DNA of 40,280 nucleotides from UBA1731 sp964440985. Its GTDB lineage: Bacteria; Verrucomicrobiota; Kiritimatiellia; RFP12; UBA1067. The translations under genes and the position numbers were made by a program. The stretch spans positions 1-40,280 of the forward strand of contig CAYTWE010000016.1 of the NCBI GenBank assembly GCA_964440985.1, in the 5' to 3' direction. Of this stretch, positions 33,370 through 40,280 are shown piece after piece (position 1 is the first letter of the stretch; each line of letters opens with the position of its first letter). Below the pieces are notes generated by a model that saw only the letters and a program-made list of their open reading frames with translations, was not told the origin of the DNA and did not search any database.

Positions 33370-34470
33370 CTATTTCCTCTGCGGAGCGATTTTGCCGTCA
33401 AGCGCGTCGGCGAAGAGGTCGACGCCGCTGAGGTTCTTCTGTACGTTCTCTTCCTTGTCGCACGAAGCCCATGGAGCCATCATGAAGCCAAGCAGATGTC
33501 TGTCTGAAATGACTTCGCGACCGAGCTTCACAACCTCGCCGATCACGTCGTCAGCGCCGACGTTCTTCCGTCTGCGCTTCCACCCTATCCAGTTCGTGCC
33601 GCACGGTATCTGGTCGAACCCCGCCGCCTCAAGATCCCAGAACTCCTTCAGCCGCTTATGGTCAGCCGTCTTGTTTGCCGCAAGGTCGAAGCCGCCGAAG
33701 CATTCGTCGTAGTACCAGTTGCTCTGCACAACGCTCTTCGGGCACCTGATGAAGTAGTCCGGATGCTCCCATCCGTAGTCGCTCCACACCCATGGACGGC
33801 ATCCGCAGTCCTCGGCGCACTTCACCGTGAAGAGGAAATCGTGCCACCACATGTCGCCCGTACGCATCACAAAATAGTTGCGGTTTGCGGAATGGCTGGT
33901 CGCCTCCTCGTCAAACCCGAGATGGAAGAACCTCGGCGTGTCGAACACCTCCGCGACGTCGCGGATGAGATCCCTCACGACCTCGTAGTATTTCGGCAGC
34001 GTAAGCATACGGTGGTAGTGCTTGAGCCATCCGTCATGCGTTGCGGAGAAGTTCAGTTTGGGGATTGCCTCTATGCCCATGCCGCGCAGACGGATGACCT
34101 CGGCGCGAAGCCTGTCCGGCGTCCAGCTGCCCTTGACGGCAAGCTCCGGATGGCTCGGATAGACCATTCCCTCACCTATGTCGATCACGAGCATGTTGAG
34201 CTTGCGCTCGGCCATCCTGGCGGTGACGCGCTTCCAAAGCTCCTCCTTGCAGCGAAGCTCCAGATCAGGGACGTACGTGTCCTTGATCGTGGCCGTCTTC
34301 ATCACGTCGTCAGGCAGCCATTCGCACCACATGTTGTGCCCAAGGTGGAGAAGCATCGCCTTTATCTTGTCCGTCCCCGTCCACGCCGGTATGGAAGATC
34401 TCGTTGCGCATCCTGCAACGGCCGCAGCGGACGACGCTGCGGAAAGTCTGATGAAATCGCGCCTGTTCAT
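33370..34470 (-). CDS. Tat-exported lipoprotein with GH20-like barrel, 366 aa
   Basis: The N-terminus MNRRDFIRLSAASSA is a twin-arginine signal (Arg3-Arg4) and ends in a lipobox VAGC with Cys21, so the protein should be exported folded and lipidated. The body looks like a TIM barrel; FFHLGFDEEATSH resembles the catalytic HxGxDE motif of GH20 hexosaminidases and related families, and RPWVWSDYGWEHPDYF is also barrel-like. Length is short for GH20 and the flanking domains are missing, so the substrate is unknown. Start is taken at the ATG 34470, with AGGAGGG 9 nt upstream; an in-frame TTG at 34476 is possible. It is separated from ntpB by 2 nt. Confidence 0.72.
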   Translation of the reverse strand: MNRRDFIRLSAASSAAAVAGCATRSSIPAWTGTDKIKAMLLHLGHNMWCEWLPDDVMKTATIKDTYVPDLELRCKEELWKRVTARMAERKLNMLVIDIGEGMVYPSHPELAVKGSWTPDRLRAEVIRLRGMGIEAIPKLNFSATHDGWLKHYHRMLTLPKYYEVVRDLIRDVAEVFDTPRFFHLGFDEEATSHSANRNYFVMRTGDMWWHDFLFTVKCAEDCGCRPWVWSDYGWEHPDYFIRCPKSVVQSNWYYDECFGGFDLAANKTADHKRLKEFWDLEAAGFDQIPCGTNWIGWKRRRKNVGADDVIGEVVKLGREVISDRHLLGFMMAPWASCDKEENVQKNLSGVDLFADALDGKIAPQRK

Positions 34471-34507
34471 GTTCAAAAACCCTCCTTCACTCAGAAAATC
34501 GCCTTTG

Positions 34508-34537
34508 AGTTTACCAAAAAACCGTCTGCGATTTCAA
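34508..34537 (-). promoter_or_regulatory. Promoter of the Tat lipoprotein-ntpB-oxidoreductase unit
   Basis: On the minus strand TTGAAA (34537-34532) and TGGTAAACT (ending at 34508) are 18 bp apart. This is the only promoter in the window with both a good -35 and an extended -10. The predicted leader is about 30 nt and holds AGGAGGG. Confidence 0.55.
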
Positions 34538-34553
34538 GTGCCGCACGCAGGTG

Positions 34554-35366
34554 TCACTTCTTCTTTTCCGCCGTCGGCGGAGGCGGAAGGACACCACGCT
34601 CAATGAACTCGCTGACGATCTGACGCACCTCCGTATCGAACGCACCGTTCACGATCCACCGCAGGTAGTTGCGCTCGTTGGCGAGAAGCGTCACGAGCTT
34701 CATGCCCCTTTTCTTTCCGAAGTTGATGCACCATGCGCCGTCTATCCAGCGTATCATCCCCTGCCTGTCGGCGTTGAGCGGATCGTGGGGAACGAGGTAT
34801 TCATCCATCTCGGCCGACGTCTTAGGCAGATCCGGATACTTGAGCATCTGCGCCTTAAGCACTTCCGCCGTGGCCTTTGCGTCCGCCTCTGCGCCGTGGG
34901 CGCCGACATGGTCGCGGCCAAGATAGAAGCGCACGGCCGCCGTGAGGTCACGCGGCTCCATGCGGTGATAGATTCGCTGGACGTCTACGTGGCGGCGGCG
35001 ATACGCGCCGAAATCTCGTCCGACGCGGGCGAACTCCTCCTCAAGGCACGGAATGTCGAACCGGTCGGCGTTGAATCCGGAAAGGTCGCAGCCTTCAAAG
35101 AAGGAGAATATCTCCTCCGCCTTGTCGGAGAACGTTGGGCAATCCCGCACGATGTCATCCGTGATGCCATGAATCGCCGTTGTCTCCGGCGGAATCTTGA
35201 CCGTCGGATTCAGAAGCCAGGTCTGCGTCTCCTCCGTTCCGTCGGGATTCAGCTTAACGGCGGAAAGCTCAATTATCCGATCCATGCGCGGATTGACGCC
35301 GGTGGACTCGATGTCAAACACAATCAGCGGACGGTCAAGTTTCAGTTCAAGTTTCATCGTTTTCAT
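34554..35366 (-). CDS. DEDDh 3'-5' exonuclease (DNA polymerase III epsilon / exonuclease X-like)
   Basis: A 270-aa exonuclease of the DnaQ superfamily. Exo I motif is IVFDIESTGV, Exo II is LSGFNADRFDIPCLEEE, and Exo III is HGAEADAKATAEV, so the DEDDh residues appear intact. The C-terminal third (INFGKKRGMKLVTLLANERNYLRWIV) matches a small domain often found behind such exonucleases and resembles a zinc-less repair-exonuclease tail. Role in DNA repair or RNA trimming is inferred. The ATG at 35366 overlaps the cysE stop (ATGA); an ATG at 35357 is an alternative. Confidence 0.9.
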   Translation of the reverse strand: MKTMKLELKLDRPLIVFDIESTGVNPRMDRIIELSAVKLNPDGTEETQTWLLNPTVKIPPETTAIHGITDDIVRDCPTFSDKAEEIFSFFEGCDLSGFNADRFDIPCLEEEFARVGRDFGAYRRRHVDVQRIYHRMEPRDLTAAVRFYLGRDHVGAHGAEADAKATAEVLKAQMLKYPDLPKTSAEMDEYLVPHDPLNADRQGMIRWIDGAWCINFGKKRGMKLVTLLANERNYLRWIVNGAFDTEVRQIVSEFIERGVLPPPPTAEKKK

Positions 35367-36121
35367 TTCTTGCCGCGGATTTCAGGGGCCGGCGGCTTGT
35401 TGTAGACGCGGGAATGCGGCGGTATGGACTCCATCAGCCACACGTTGCCGCCGATCTCGGAATCGTGCCCTATCACGGTGTCGCCCCCGAGGATGGTCGC
35501 ACCGGCATAGATCACAACGTTGTCCTCCACGTTCGGATGGCGCTTGTGGCCCTTCATCAGCATACCGGTCTTCTTGTCCTTCGGGAAGCTGAGGGCGCCA
35601 AGCGTGACGCCCTGATAGAGCTTGACGTTCCGGCCTATCACGGTCGTCTCGCCGATTACAACCCCGGTTCCGTGATCAATGAAGAACCCCTCGCCTATCG
35701 TCGCGCCAGGATGTATGTCTATCCCCGTCTTGGAATGGGCGATCTCGCTCATCACGCGGGGAAGGATCGGCACCTTCAGCAGATAGAGTTCGTGGGCAAG
35801 GCGGTGGATGGTCACGGCGTAGAGGCCGGGATACGCCACTACGACTTCGATGCGGCTGGTTGCCGCCGGATCGCCCTCATATGCCGCCCTCACATCGGAG
35901 TCGAGCATGCGGCTCACTTCAGGGATCCTATCCACAAACGCCTCCGCGATGCGTCTGCTGTCCGCAGCGTCCGGCATGAGATTCGCAATTATCTTCTCAA
36001 GCTCCGTCGTTATCGCCCCGACATCCGGCATCGGCGCATCGCCGGCAAGCCCGTAAAGGCACGGGTGGAGCACGGACATGCACCGGTCAAGTATTTTGGC
36101 AGTTCTTTCAGGCAAAGTCAT
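35363..36121 (-). CDS. cysE: Serine O-acetyltransferase
   Basis: Makes O-acetylserine from serine and acetyl-CoA, the first step of cysteine synthesis. The 252-aa protein has an N-terminal helical domain (about 1-120) and left-handed hexapeptide repeats: IDIHPGATIGEGFFIDHGTGVVIGETTVIG, then KLYQGVTLGA, and VIYAGATILGGDTVIG. It resembles the EpsC type. The catalytic Asp-His pair of the IDHGTG segment is present. The -10 box ends 8 nt before the ATG, so the mRNA may be leaderless. The stop overlaps the exonuclease start by 4 bp. Confidence 0.96.
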   Translation of the reverse strand: MTLPERTAKILDRCMSVLHPCLYGLAGDAPMPDVGAITTELEKIIANLMPDAADSRRIAEAFVDRIPEVSRMLDSDVRAAYEGDPAATSRIEVVVAYPGLYAVTIHRLAHELYLLKVPILPRVMSEIAHSKTGIDIHPGATIGEGFFIDHGTGVVIGETTVIGRNVKLYQGVTLGALSFPKDKKTGMLMKGHKRHPNVEDNVVIYAGATILGGDTVIGHDSEIGGNVWLMESIPPHSRVYNKPPAPEIRGKK

Positions 36122-36129
36122 GGCGATGT

Positions 36130-36138
36130 ATTATATCA
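36130..36138 (-). promoter_or_regulatory. Extended -10 promoter of cysE, 8 nt before the ATG (leaderless candidate)
   Basis: Minus-strand TGATATAAT ends eight nucleotides before the ATG of cysE. Transcription should begin 0-2 nt upstream of the start codon. It is placed between the end of the esterase gene and cysE. Confidence 0.65.
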
Positions 36139-36142
36139 TTTC

Positions 36143-36160
36143 GGCGCAATCATTTGCGCC
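36143..36160. repeat. Perfect inverted repeat GGCGCAA-N4-TTGCGCC
   Basis: Seven-base arms with a TCAT/ATGA loop span the stop codon of the CE15-like esterase gene and cover the -35 region of cysE. It may be a weak terminator of the esterase mRNA or an operator for cysE. Confidence 0.6.
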
Positions 36161-37364
36161 AGCCGTGCCGGTCGGCGAAATCCATGTAGCGCGCCCAGTC
36201 GTATGGCGTGAGGTTGTGCTTCCCGGTCCTGAGATGGTAGGATATGCAGCCTTCCTGAAGTGGGCTGTCCGGCTTCGGGAAGCCATCGGCCACCAACCCC
36301 TTTCTGCCGTACAGCTCCCACGCCGGAGATGCGAGAAGTCCGCAGTAGTACTCGCCCTCCTGCCCGGCCCAATCATCCTCCGTCGCCGAGGCGATGCAGA
36401 CAAGGCGCGGCGCAATGAGCGCAACGAACCCATGCTGGTCAACGCGCCACTCCTTCTCGGCGTTGACGTGCATCGCGTAGTTTCGGCAGAACCAATATGG
36501 AATCGAGCGTACGATCTGCGAAACGTGCTCCGACCTGGGAAGGTCGATGTGATTCAGCTTCGCGCCAGAGCATCCGGAATTGTTGGAGCAGACCATCGCG
36601 AAGCGCCTGTCGTACACGCCGGCGACAAGCGCAGTCTTGCCGCCGCGAGAATGTCCGACCACAGCCACGTGCTTCGCATCAAGCGTCGGCTCCGTCTCGA
36701 TCCAGTCCATGACGCGGCTCGCGCCCCATGCCCACGCCGAGAGCGTACCCCACGCTTCATTTGACGTCTGCCCGCGCTCCATGTTTCCGAACGCCGCGAA
36801 CACGCCTTTCGTGTTGCCGGTGTTCCAGTCGGGCGCAACGTCTCCGTTCCAGAACGCAATGGCGGCGTACCCGCGTGACACAATCTCCTCTGCCGGCCAG
36901 AACCCGCTCTTGACCTTGCGCGTCGGGTCGATGTTCGCCTCAGGGGCGCGGTTGCAGATCAGCAGAAACGCCGGCGACGGCTTCTCCCGGCGCGGAATGA
37001 ACGCCGTGAACACGAACGATCCGCCGCCGTACGGCCCGGCGTACATCACACGTATGCGCTTGCGCACGGCCTTGCCGTCCATCGCGACCGCGTCTGCCTC
37101 CGCCCTCTCGAACGCCAGCGCCGCCGGACGCTCCACCGGCCTGCGCCCGTACTCTTCGCGAGTGAACTCCTCAAGCAGCTCCGGGGCGCGAACCTTCTCC
37201 CACCGCTCCACCGTGGTCACCTTCTCGCCGCCGAACGTCGTCATGAGATCCGGGACATCCTTCGGCTCCACAGCCGTTGCCGGGCAAAGCGCAACGCATC
37301 CCACTGCGACGCACAGCCATGCCGTCCTGACGGACTTGACCGCTTCGTTCATTGCCTCGTTCAT
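36150..37364 (-). CDS. Secreted CE15-like (glucuronoyl esterase family) alpha/beta hydrolase
   Basis: An exported esterase of 404 aa. The ATG at 37364 is chosen because AGGAGG (37376-37371) lies 6 nt upstream and a signal peptide follows, with cleavage near CPATAVE; in-frame starts at 37385 and 37406 lack such sites. The nucleophile elbow GHSRGGK puts Ser at residue 239, the NNSGCSGA oxyanion-side loop follows, and His383 in RTGKHNLTPYDW is the catalytic His. This matches CE15, whose known members cut ester links between glucuronoxylan and lignin; family members vary and the substrate is not certain. It lies 96 nt after the LysM gene and uses codons like its neighbours. Confidence 0.88.
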   Translation of the reverse strand: MNEAMNEAVKSVRTAWLCVAVGCVALCPATAVEPKDVPDLMTTFGGEKVTTVERWEKVRAPELLEEFTREEYGRRPVERPAALAFERAEADAVAMDGKAVRKRIRVMYAGPYGGGSFVFTAFIPRREKPSPAFLLICNRAPEANIDPTRKVKSGFWPAEEIVSRGYAAIAFWNGDVAPDWNTGNTKGVFAAFGNMERGQTSNEAWGTLSAWAWGASRVMDWIETEPTLDAKHVAVVGHSRGGKTALVAGVYDRRFAMVCSNNSGCSGAKLNHIDLPRSEHVSQIVRSIPYWFCRNYAMHVNAEKEWRVDQHGFVALIAPRLVCIASATEDDWAGQEGEYYCGLLASPAWELYGRKGLVADGFPKPDSPLQEGCISYHLRTGKHNLTPYDWARYMDFADRHGWRK

Positions 37365-37460
37365 TTCCTTCCTCCTATGGTTCATCGTCTCGCTCCTTGC
37401 GTTCATTGCTTCATGCGCCGCCTGCCAGACCGCCGACGGTTGTCGGGATGAGCATCTGCG

Positions 37461-38402
37461 CTACATCTCCGATATCGTCAGGGACGATCCGGGCGCAAGG
37501 AACATATCCAGCTCCTTCATGTCAACCGGCGCAACGCGTATGTCGAGGGCGGAGAACCGTGCGCGTGGCCCCTCTTCAGCCTTGCCCGTTATGGGATACG
37601 CCCCAGGTTTGCAGCCCTTTCCAGTGGATACGTAATACCGTTTGAACAGCTTGTCGCCGAGCGTGAGGTCTGCGCAGCGCGTCTGCTTGTGGACGACAAG
37701 CGCAACACGCGGGAACTGAAGCACACGGAGCTTTCTTCCGGCTTCAGGCCTCTCGTCGGCGGCAAGGCCGTTGAGCTGCCGCACGGCAGCGACTGTCGTG
37801 CCGTGTTCGCGGGCGATCCTGTGGACTGTCTGTCCGCGCCGCACGGTCGTCTCCACCACCCACGGCACCGGCTCGCCCGAAAAAAGCCGCCTTATGTTGA
37901 GGTCTCCGAGCCTTCGCGCAAGCCGGTCGTCCAGATCCGCAACCGACGGCTGCCCTCGAAGCTTCTCTATCGTGTCCACGGCAATGGCAAGTTCGCCAAG
38001 ACGCTCCGCATCCACAAGACGCTCAAGCAGCGTACGTATGCGCGGCGGACGGCCAGACGCCCCCGCAAGCCATGTCGCCGCCGCCGCAGCAGCAGCGACG
38101 TTGGAGTGCGCAATCGCCGATTTGGCGTCCTGCACACCGTTTGTCGCCGGAACGCCGCCGGCCGACGGCTGGGGGCGGACCATCTTAGGCGCAGAAGACG
38201 CCGACTGCGGCGCATCAGTGCGCCGGAAGCACCCTCTTGCAGATACGAACGACACGACCGCCGCAACCGACAGCACGGCGCACACGCCCCACTTCCAGCC
38301 GTTAGGCGAGTCGCTGTCACGGTTGGCGTCGTATTCGATTACCGATCCCAGCAGATGCGAGCCTGGACCGACCGAACGGAACTTTCTCCGCTCGAAGGCC
38401 AT
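37461..38402 (-). CDS. LysM protein with a degenerate L,D-transpeptidase (YkuD) domain
   Basis: A 313-aa membrane-anchored envelope protein: a membrane helix at about 38-55, a Pro/Ser/Ala-rich linker with a poly-Ala run (102-109), a helical part, a LysM peptidoglycan-binding domain at about 181-228, and a short YkuD-like C-terminus (231-313). In active L,D-transpeptidases the core has HGT and SHGCIR with a catalytic Cys; here the aligned stretch reads SALDIR (284-289), so the His, Gly and Cys are gone, while the closing strand is kept (ELDMFLAPGSSLTI). It is therefore probably a non-catalytic cell-wall-binding protein. It starts 3 nt after the yajC stop, so it is translationally linked. Confidence 0.78.
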   Translation of the reverse strand: MAFERRKFRSVGPGSHLLGSVIEYDANRDSDSPNGWKWGVCAVLSVAAVVSFVSARGCFRRTDAPQSASSAPKMVRPQPSAGGVPATNGVQDAKSAIAHSNVAAAAAAATWLAGASGRPPRIRTLLERLVDAERLGELAIAVDTIEKLRGQPSVADLDDRLARRLGDLNIRRLFSGEPVPWVVETTVRRGQTVHRIAREHGTTVAAVRQLNGLAADERPEAGRKLRVLQFPRVALVVHKQTRCADLTLGDKLFKRYYVSTGKGCKPGAYPITGKAEEGPRARFSALDIRVAPVDMKELDMFLAPGSSLTISEM

Positions 38403-38405
38403 CTG

Positions 38406-38756
38406 TCACTTTGCAGGCTGTTCGGCCTTTGCGCCGTCATCGGCCAGTCCGGCGACGGAGGAACGCGCAACCTCGACGGAGACCCCGGCGGCGATCTCAA
38501 TCACGAAGGTCTTTTCCTTGGCCTCCTTGATCGTGCCGATGAACCCGCCGGCGAACACCACCTTCGCGCCGGCACGGAGATTCTCGATCATCTTGCGGCG
38601 TTCCTTCTCCTTGCGCTGCTGCGGACGGATCATCATGAAGTAGAATATCGCGAAGATGAGAAGCATCGGCACGAGCATGCCCATGCCGCCCCCCTGCTGC
38701 GCTGCGGGTTTTGCCGCTTCCTGCGTGGCCTGCGCGAAAAGAATCAACGAATTCAT
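38406..38756 (-). CDS. yajC: Preprotein translocase accessory subunit YajC
   Basis: A small inner-membrane protein (116 aa) associated with the SecDF part of the Sec translocon. It has a short N-terminus, one membrane helix (LVPMLLIFAIFYFMMIRPQQ, about 28-47) and the family's following QQRKEKERRKMIENLRAGAKVVFAGG. The C-terminus is variable. AAGGAG lies 5 nt before the ATG. It follows tgt after 58 nt, the common tgt-yajC order; secD is not next, and a LysM protein takes its place. Confidence 0.95.
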   Translation of the reverse strand: MNSLILFAQATQEAAKPAAQQGGGMGMLVPMLLIFAIFYFMMIRPQQRKEKERRKMIENLRAGAKVVFAGGFIGTIKEAKEKTFVIEIAAGVSVEVARSSVAGLADDGAKAEQPAK

Positions 38757-38814
38757 TGTGTCTCCTTGTGTTGGTTGCTGTGAAATATGGTCTGGAGGTC
38801 AAGTGTGCGCAACG

Positions 38815-39912
38815 TCATGCCGTCAGTCCCGCAAATCTCTCGGCGAACGTTCCGTCGGAGATCGAATCGCGGATGTCGCGCATCACGCTCAGCAGACAGT
38901 GTATGTTGTGGATGGTGAGAAGCCTCACGCCAAGTATCTCGTCCGCACTGAGCAGATGGCGGATGTAAGCCCGCGAGAAGTTGCGGCAGCAGTAGCAGTC
39001 GCACCCCTCCTCCACAGGCCCGAAATTCCTTGCCTGCGATGCGGCCTTCACCGATACGTTGCCGTTGCGCGTCACTGCGGTGCCGTGTCTCGCGATGCGC
39101 GTCGGCAGCACACAGTCGAACATGTCCACGCCACGGGCAACGCACTGCGCGATCTGGTGGATGACGCCAAGCCCCATCACATAGCGCGGCTTGCCGTCCG
39201 GCAGGAACGGAACGCTCGCCTCGACCGCCCTGTACATCTCCTCCTCGGGTTCGCCGACCGACACGCCACCGATTGCGTATCCCGGAAAATCCATCCTTGC
39301 GAGCGATTCGGCGCAGTGCCTCCGGAGATCGCCGTACACGCCGCCCTGCACTATGCCGAACACCTGCTGCCCCTCCGCGTGTGGCGCTTCGAGAGACATC
39401 TTCGCCCAGCCGATCGTGGTGGCGACGCTCTTCTCCGCACGTGCGCGGTCGCACGGATAAGGCAGGCACTCGTCAAAGACCATTGCAATGTCGGAGCCTA
39501 TTGTGCGCTGCATCGCCATGGACTCCTTCGGCCCCATGAAGAACTCGTGTCCGTCGATGTGTGAGTTGAACACAACCCCCTCCGGCGTGAGCTTCCTGAT
39601 CTTCGCAAGCGAGAATACCTGGAATCCGCCGGAATCGGTGAGTATCGGACGATCCCAGCCCATGAATCTGTGAAGTCCACCAGCCGCCGCGATAACGTCT
39701 GCACCAGGCCTTAGAAAGAGATGGTATGTGTTGGAGAGTATTATCCGCGCATCGTCGGCGAGCAGATCCCTCGGCTCGATCGCCTTCACCGTCGCCTGTG
39801 TGCCGACGGGCATGAACACCGGCGTCTCCACGTCGCCATGAGCAAGGTGCAGCACTCCGCGGCGCGCCTTCGTCTTGGCATCACGCGCAACTATGTCAAA
39901 TTCGCCTATTAT
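38815..39912 (-). CDS. tgt: tRNA-guanine transglycosylase, apparent AUA start
   Basis: Exchanges guanine-34 of certain tRNAs for preQ1 in queuosine synthesis. The protein (365 aa from 39912) carries FMPVGTQATVKA, LSNTYHLFLRPG, DSGGFQVFSLAKI, FDECLPYP, GIVQGG, FDCVLPTRIARHGTA and the zinc ligands CDCYCC with a later His. No ATG, GTG or TTG occurs in frame between the promoter and the conserved region. GGAG (39923-39920) is followed after 7 nt by ATA (39912-39910) and a second ATA, which would give I-I-G-E-F-D-I-V-A, just where homologues start. An in-frame GTG at 40014 overlaps the pckG stop and lies upstream of the terminator and promoter. QueH of the same pathway is elsewhere in the window. 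Confidence 0.93.
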   Translation of the reverse strand: MIGEFDIVARDAKTKARRGVLHLAHGDVETPVFMPVGTQATVKAIEPRDLLADDARIILSNTYHLFLRPGADVIAAAGGLHRFMGWDRPILTDSGGFQVFSLAKIRKLTPEGVVFNSHIDGHEFFMGPKESMAMQRTIGSDIAMVFDECLPYPCDRARAEKSVATTIGWAKMSLEAPHAEGQQVFGIVQGGVYGDLRRHCAESLARMDFPGYAIGGVSVGEPEEEMYRAVEASVPFLPDGKPRYVMGLGVIHQIAQCVARGVDMFDCVLPTRIARHGTAVTRNGNVSVKAASQARNFGPVEEGCDCYCCRNFSRAYIRHLLSADEILGVRLLTIHNIHCLLSVMRDIRDSISDGTFAERFAGLTA

Positions 39913-39939
39913 ATCCGCTCTCCAAAAAAATGAGGTGTG

Positions 39940-39948
39940 ATTATACCA
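39940..39948 (-). promoter_or_regulatory. Extended -10 promoter of tgt
   Basis: Minus-strand TGGTATAAT lies right after the pckG terminator hairpin. The expected start near 39933 gives a leader of about 21 nt with GGAG. A further TATAAT at 39913-39908 falls on the likely start codon and is less probable as a promoter. Confidence 0.65.
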
Positions 39949-39954
39949 CAAATG

Positions 39955-39985
39955 AAAGGAGGCCGCCACATTGGCGACCTCCTTT
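39955..39985 (-). terminator. Rho-independent terminator of pckG
   Basis: A 13-bp stem with a 5-nt loop, arms 39955-39967 and 39973-39985. In the minus-strand RNA all positions pair (one as G-U), while in the plus-strand RNA one position is a C-A mismatch, which points to termination on the minus strand. An A-run precedes the stem and TTTCATTT follows it. It separates pckG from the tgt promoter. Confidence 0.75.
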
Positions 39986-40010
39986 TTGCCTTTCGCAACT
40001 ATGTGACGAA

Positions 40011-40280
40011 TCACTTGGCGAGTGCGGCCGTGACGTCGGCGAGAACCTGACGGAGAGCCTTCGGGACGCGGTGGGCCGTCTTGGAGGCGACCTTCGAGTC
40101 CTTCGACGGAAGCGCATCGTACTGGTCGTAGGAGGCGCCAATCGTCTCGATTTCCTTCTTCCAGCCCTCGACATCAACCTTGAGGATCTCCTCGAGGTCG
40201 GCCTTGACGACGTGGAACTTAGCCTTCTCGTCGTTGTTGGCGAGGTCGATGTCCTTCGCGAACGGAATGTTGCCGATCGC
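40011..40280 (-). CDS. pckG: Phosphoenolpyruvate carboxykinase (GTP), C-terminal part, cut by the window edge
   Basis: Only the last 89 residues and the TGA stop (40013-40011) are visible. The sequence has DIDLANNDEKAKFHVVKADLEEILKVDVEGWKKEIETI and ends RVPKALRQVLADVTAALAK. This fits the C-terminal helices of GTP-dependent PEP carboxykinases, where a DVEEWKAE-like helix and a final RLPKAL-type helix are usual. The enzyme converts oxaloacetate and GTP to PEP, or the reverse in anaerobes. No active-site motif lies in the visible part, so the call depends on the tail alone. A terminator follows. Confidence 0.65.
   Translation of the reverse strand, partial: AIGNIPFAKDIDLANNDEKAKFHVVKADLEEILKVDVEGWKKEIETIGASYDQYDALPSKDSKVASKTAHRVPKALRQVLADVTAALAK

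Noticed and set aside
39908..39913. TATAAT on the minus strand as a second tgt promoter
   Set aside because: It covers the probable AUA start codons. Transcripts from it would begin inside the coding region, and the upstream TGGTATAAT is better placed.
1..40280. tRNA, rRNA, CRISPR arrays, IS elements or prophage genes
   Set aside because: Gaps between genes were read through; none holds a cloverleaf, repeat-spacer pattern or transposase/integrase frame.

Overview
The window reads as a chromosomal segment of a strictly anaerobic, polysaccharide-degrading bacterium of the PVC superphylum. A host-associated member of Kiritimatiellota (or neighbouring Lentisphaerota) fits best. This assignment is inference from gene content: many large secreted glycosidase-like proteins, a GH71 domain fused to a formylglycine-enzyme-like domain, a membrane protein with a squalene-cyclase-like fold, a V-type ATPase subunit, oxygen-sensitive NrdD/NrdG, and a 2-oxoacid:acceptor oxidoreductase. 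No rRNA, tRNA, CRISPR, IS element or prophage gene was found. Genes are densely packed, often with 1-4 bp overlaps, and no stretch longer than about 265 bp lacks a gene.

Layout. (1) 110-5385 (+): a small TSCPD protein, a secreted GH71/FGE-like fusion and a secreted GH123/DUF4091-like protein. (2) 5465-9642 (+): transketolase, mannonate-type SDR oxidoreductase, KDPG aldolase and stand-alone CoaB, a sugar-acid and central carbon block. (3) 9813-12212 (+): a large secreted protein of unknown family behind an apparently leaderless promoter, preceded by two perfect inverted repeats. (4) 12476-17041 (+): nrdD-nrdG behind a probable tandem NrdR box, then queH, folB and an rRNA-type methyltransferase. 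(5) 17141-24110 (+): single-domain AICAR transformylase, DUF3127 protein with an SSB-like tail, prmC, a secreted GH31, yggS, purC, ybaB and recR. (6) 29120-24119 (-): a four-gene operon of a secreted GH-like protein with a basic tail, a TM-anchored cyclase-fold protein, a TM/coiled-coil protein and a NYN-domain zinc-ribbon protein. This is the best candidate here for an undescribed system. (7) 29218-30558 (+): rarA, divergent from region 6. (8) 36121-30482 (-): cysE, a DEDDh exonuclease, a Tat lipoprotein, an isolated V-ATPase subunit B and a fused beta-gamma 2-oxoacid oxidoreductase that overlaps the end of rarA by 77 bp. (9) 39912-36150 (-): tgt (apparently with an AUA start), yajC, a LysM/degenerate L,D-transpeptidase and a CE15-like esterase. 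(10) 40280-40011 (-): the C-terminus of a GTP-type PEP carboxykinase with its terminator.

Promoters share one recognisable form, an extended -10 of type TGnTAYAAT with little or no -35. In three cases (9813, rarA, cysE) the -10 lies only 6-8 nt before the ATG, which predicts leaderless mRNAs. Functionally the segment combines extracellular glycan breakdown (GH71, GH31, GH123-like, CE15, GH20-like) with uronate/KDPG and pentose-phosphate metabolism, anaerobic dNTP synthesis, purine, folate, CoA and queuosine biosynthesis, and DNA repair housekeeping (recR, rarA, DEDDh exonuclease).
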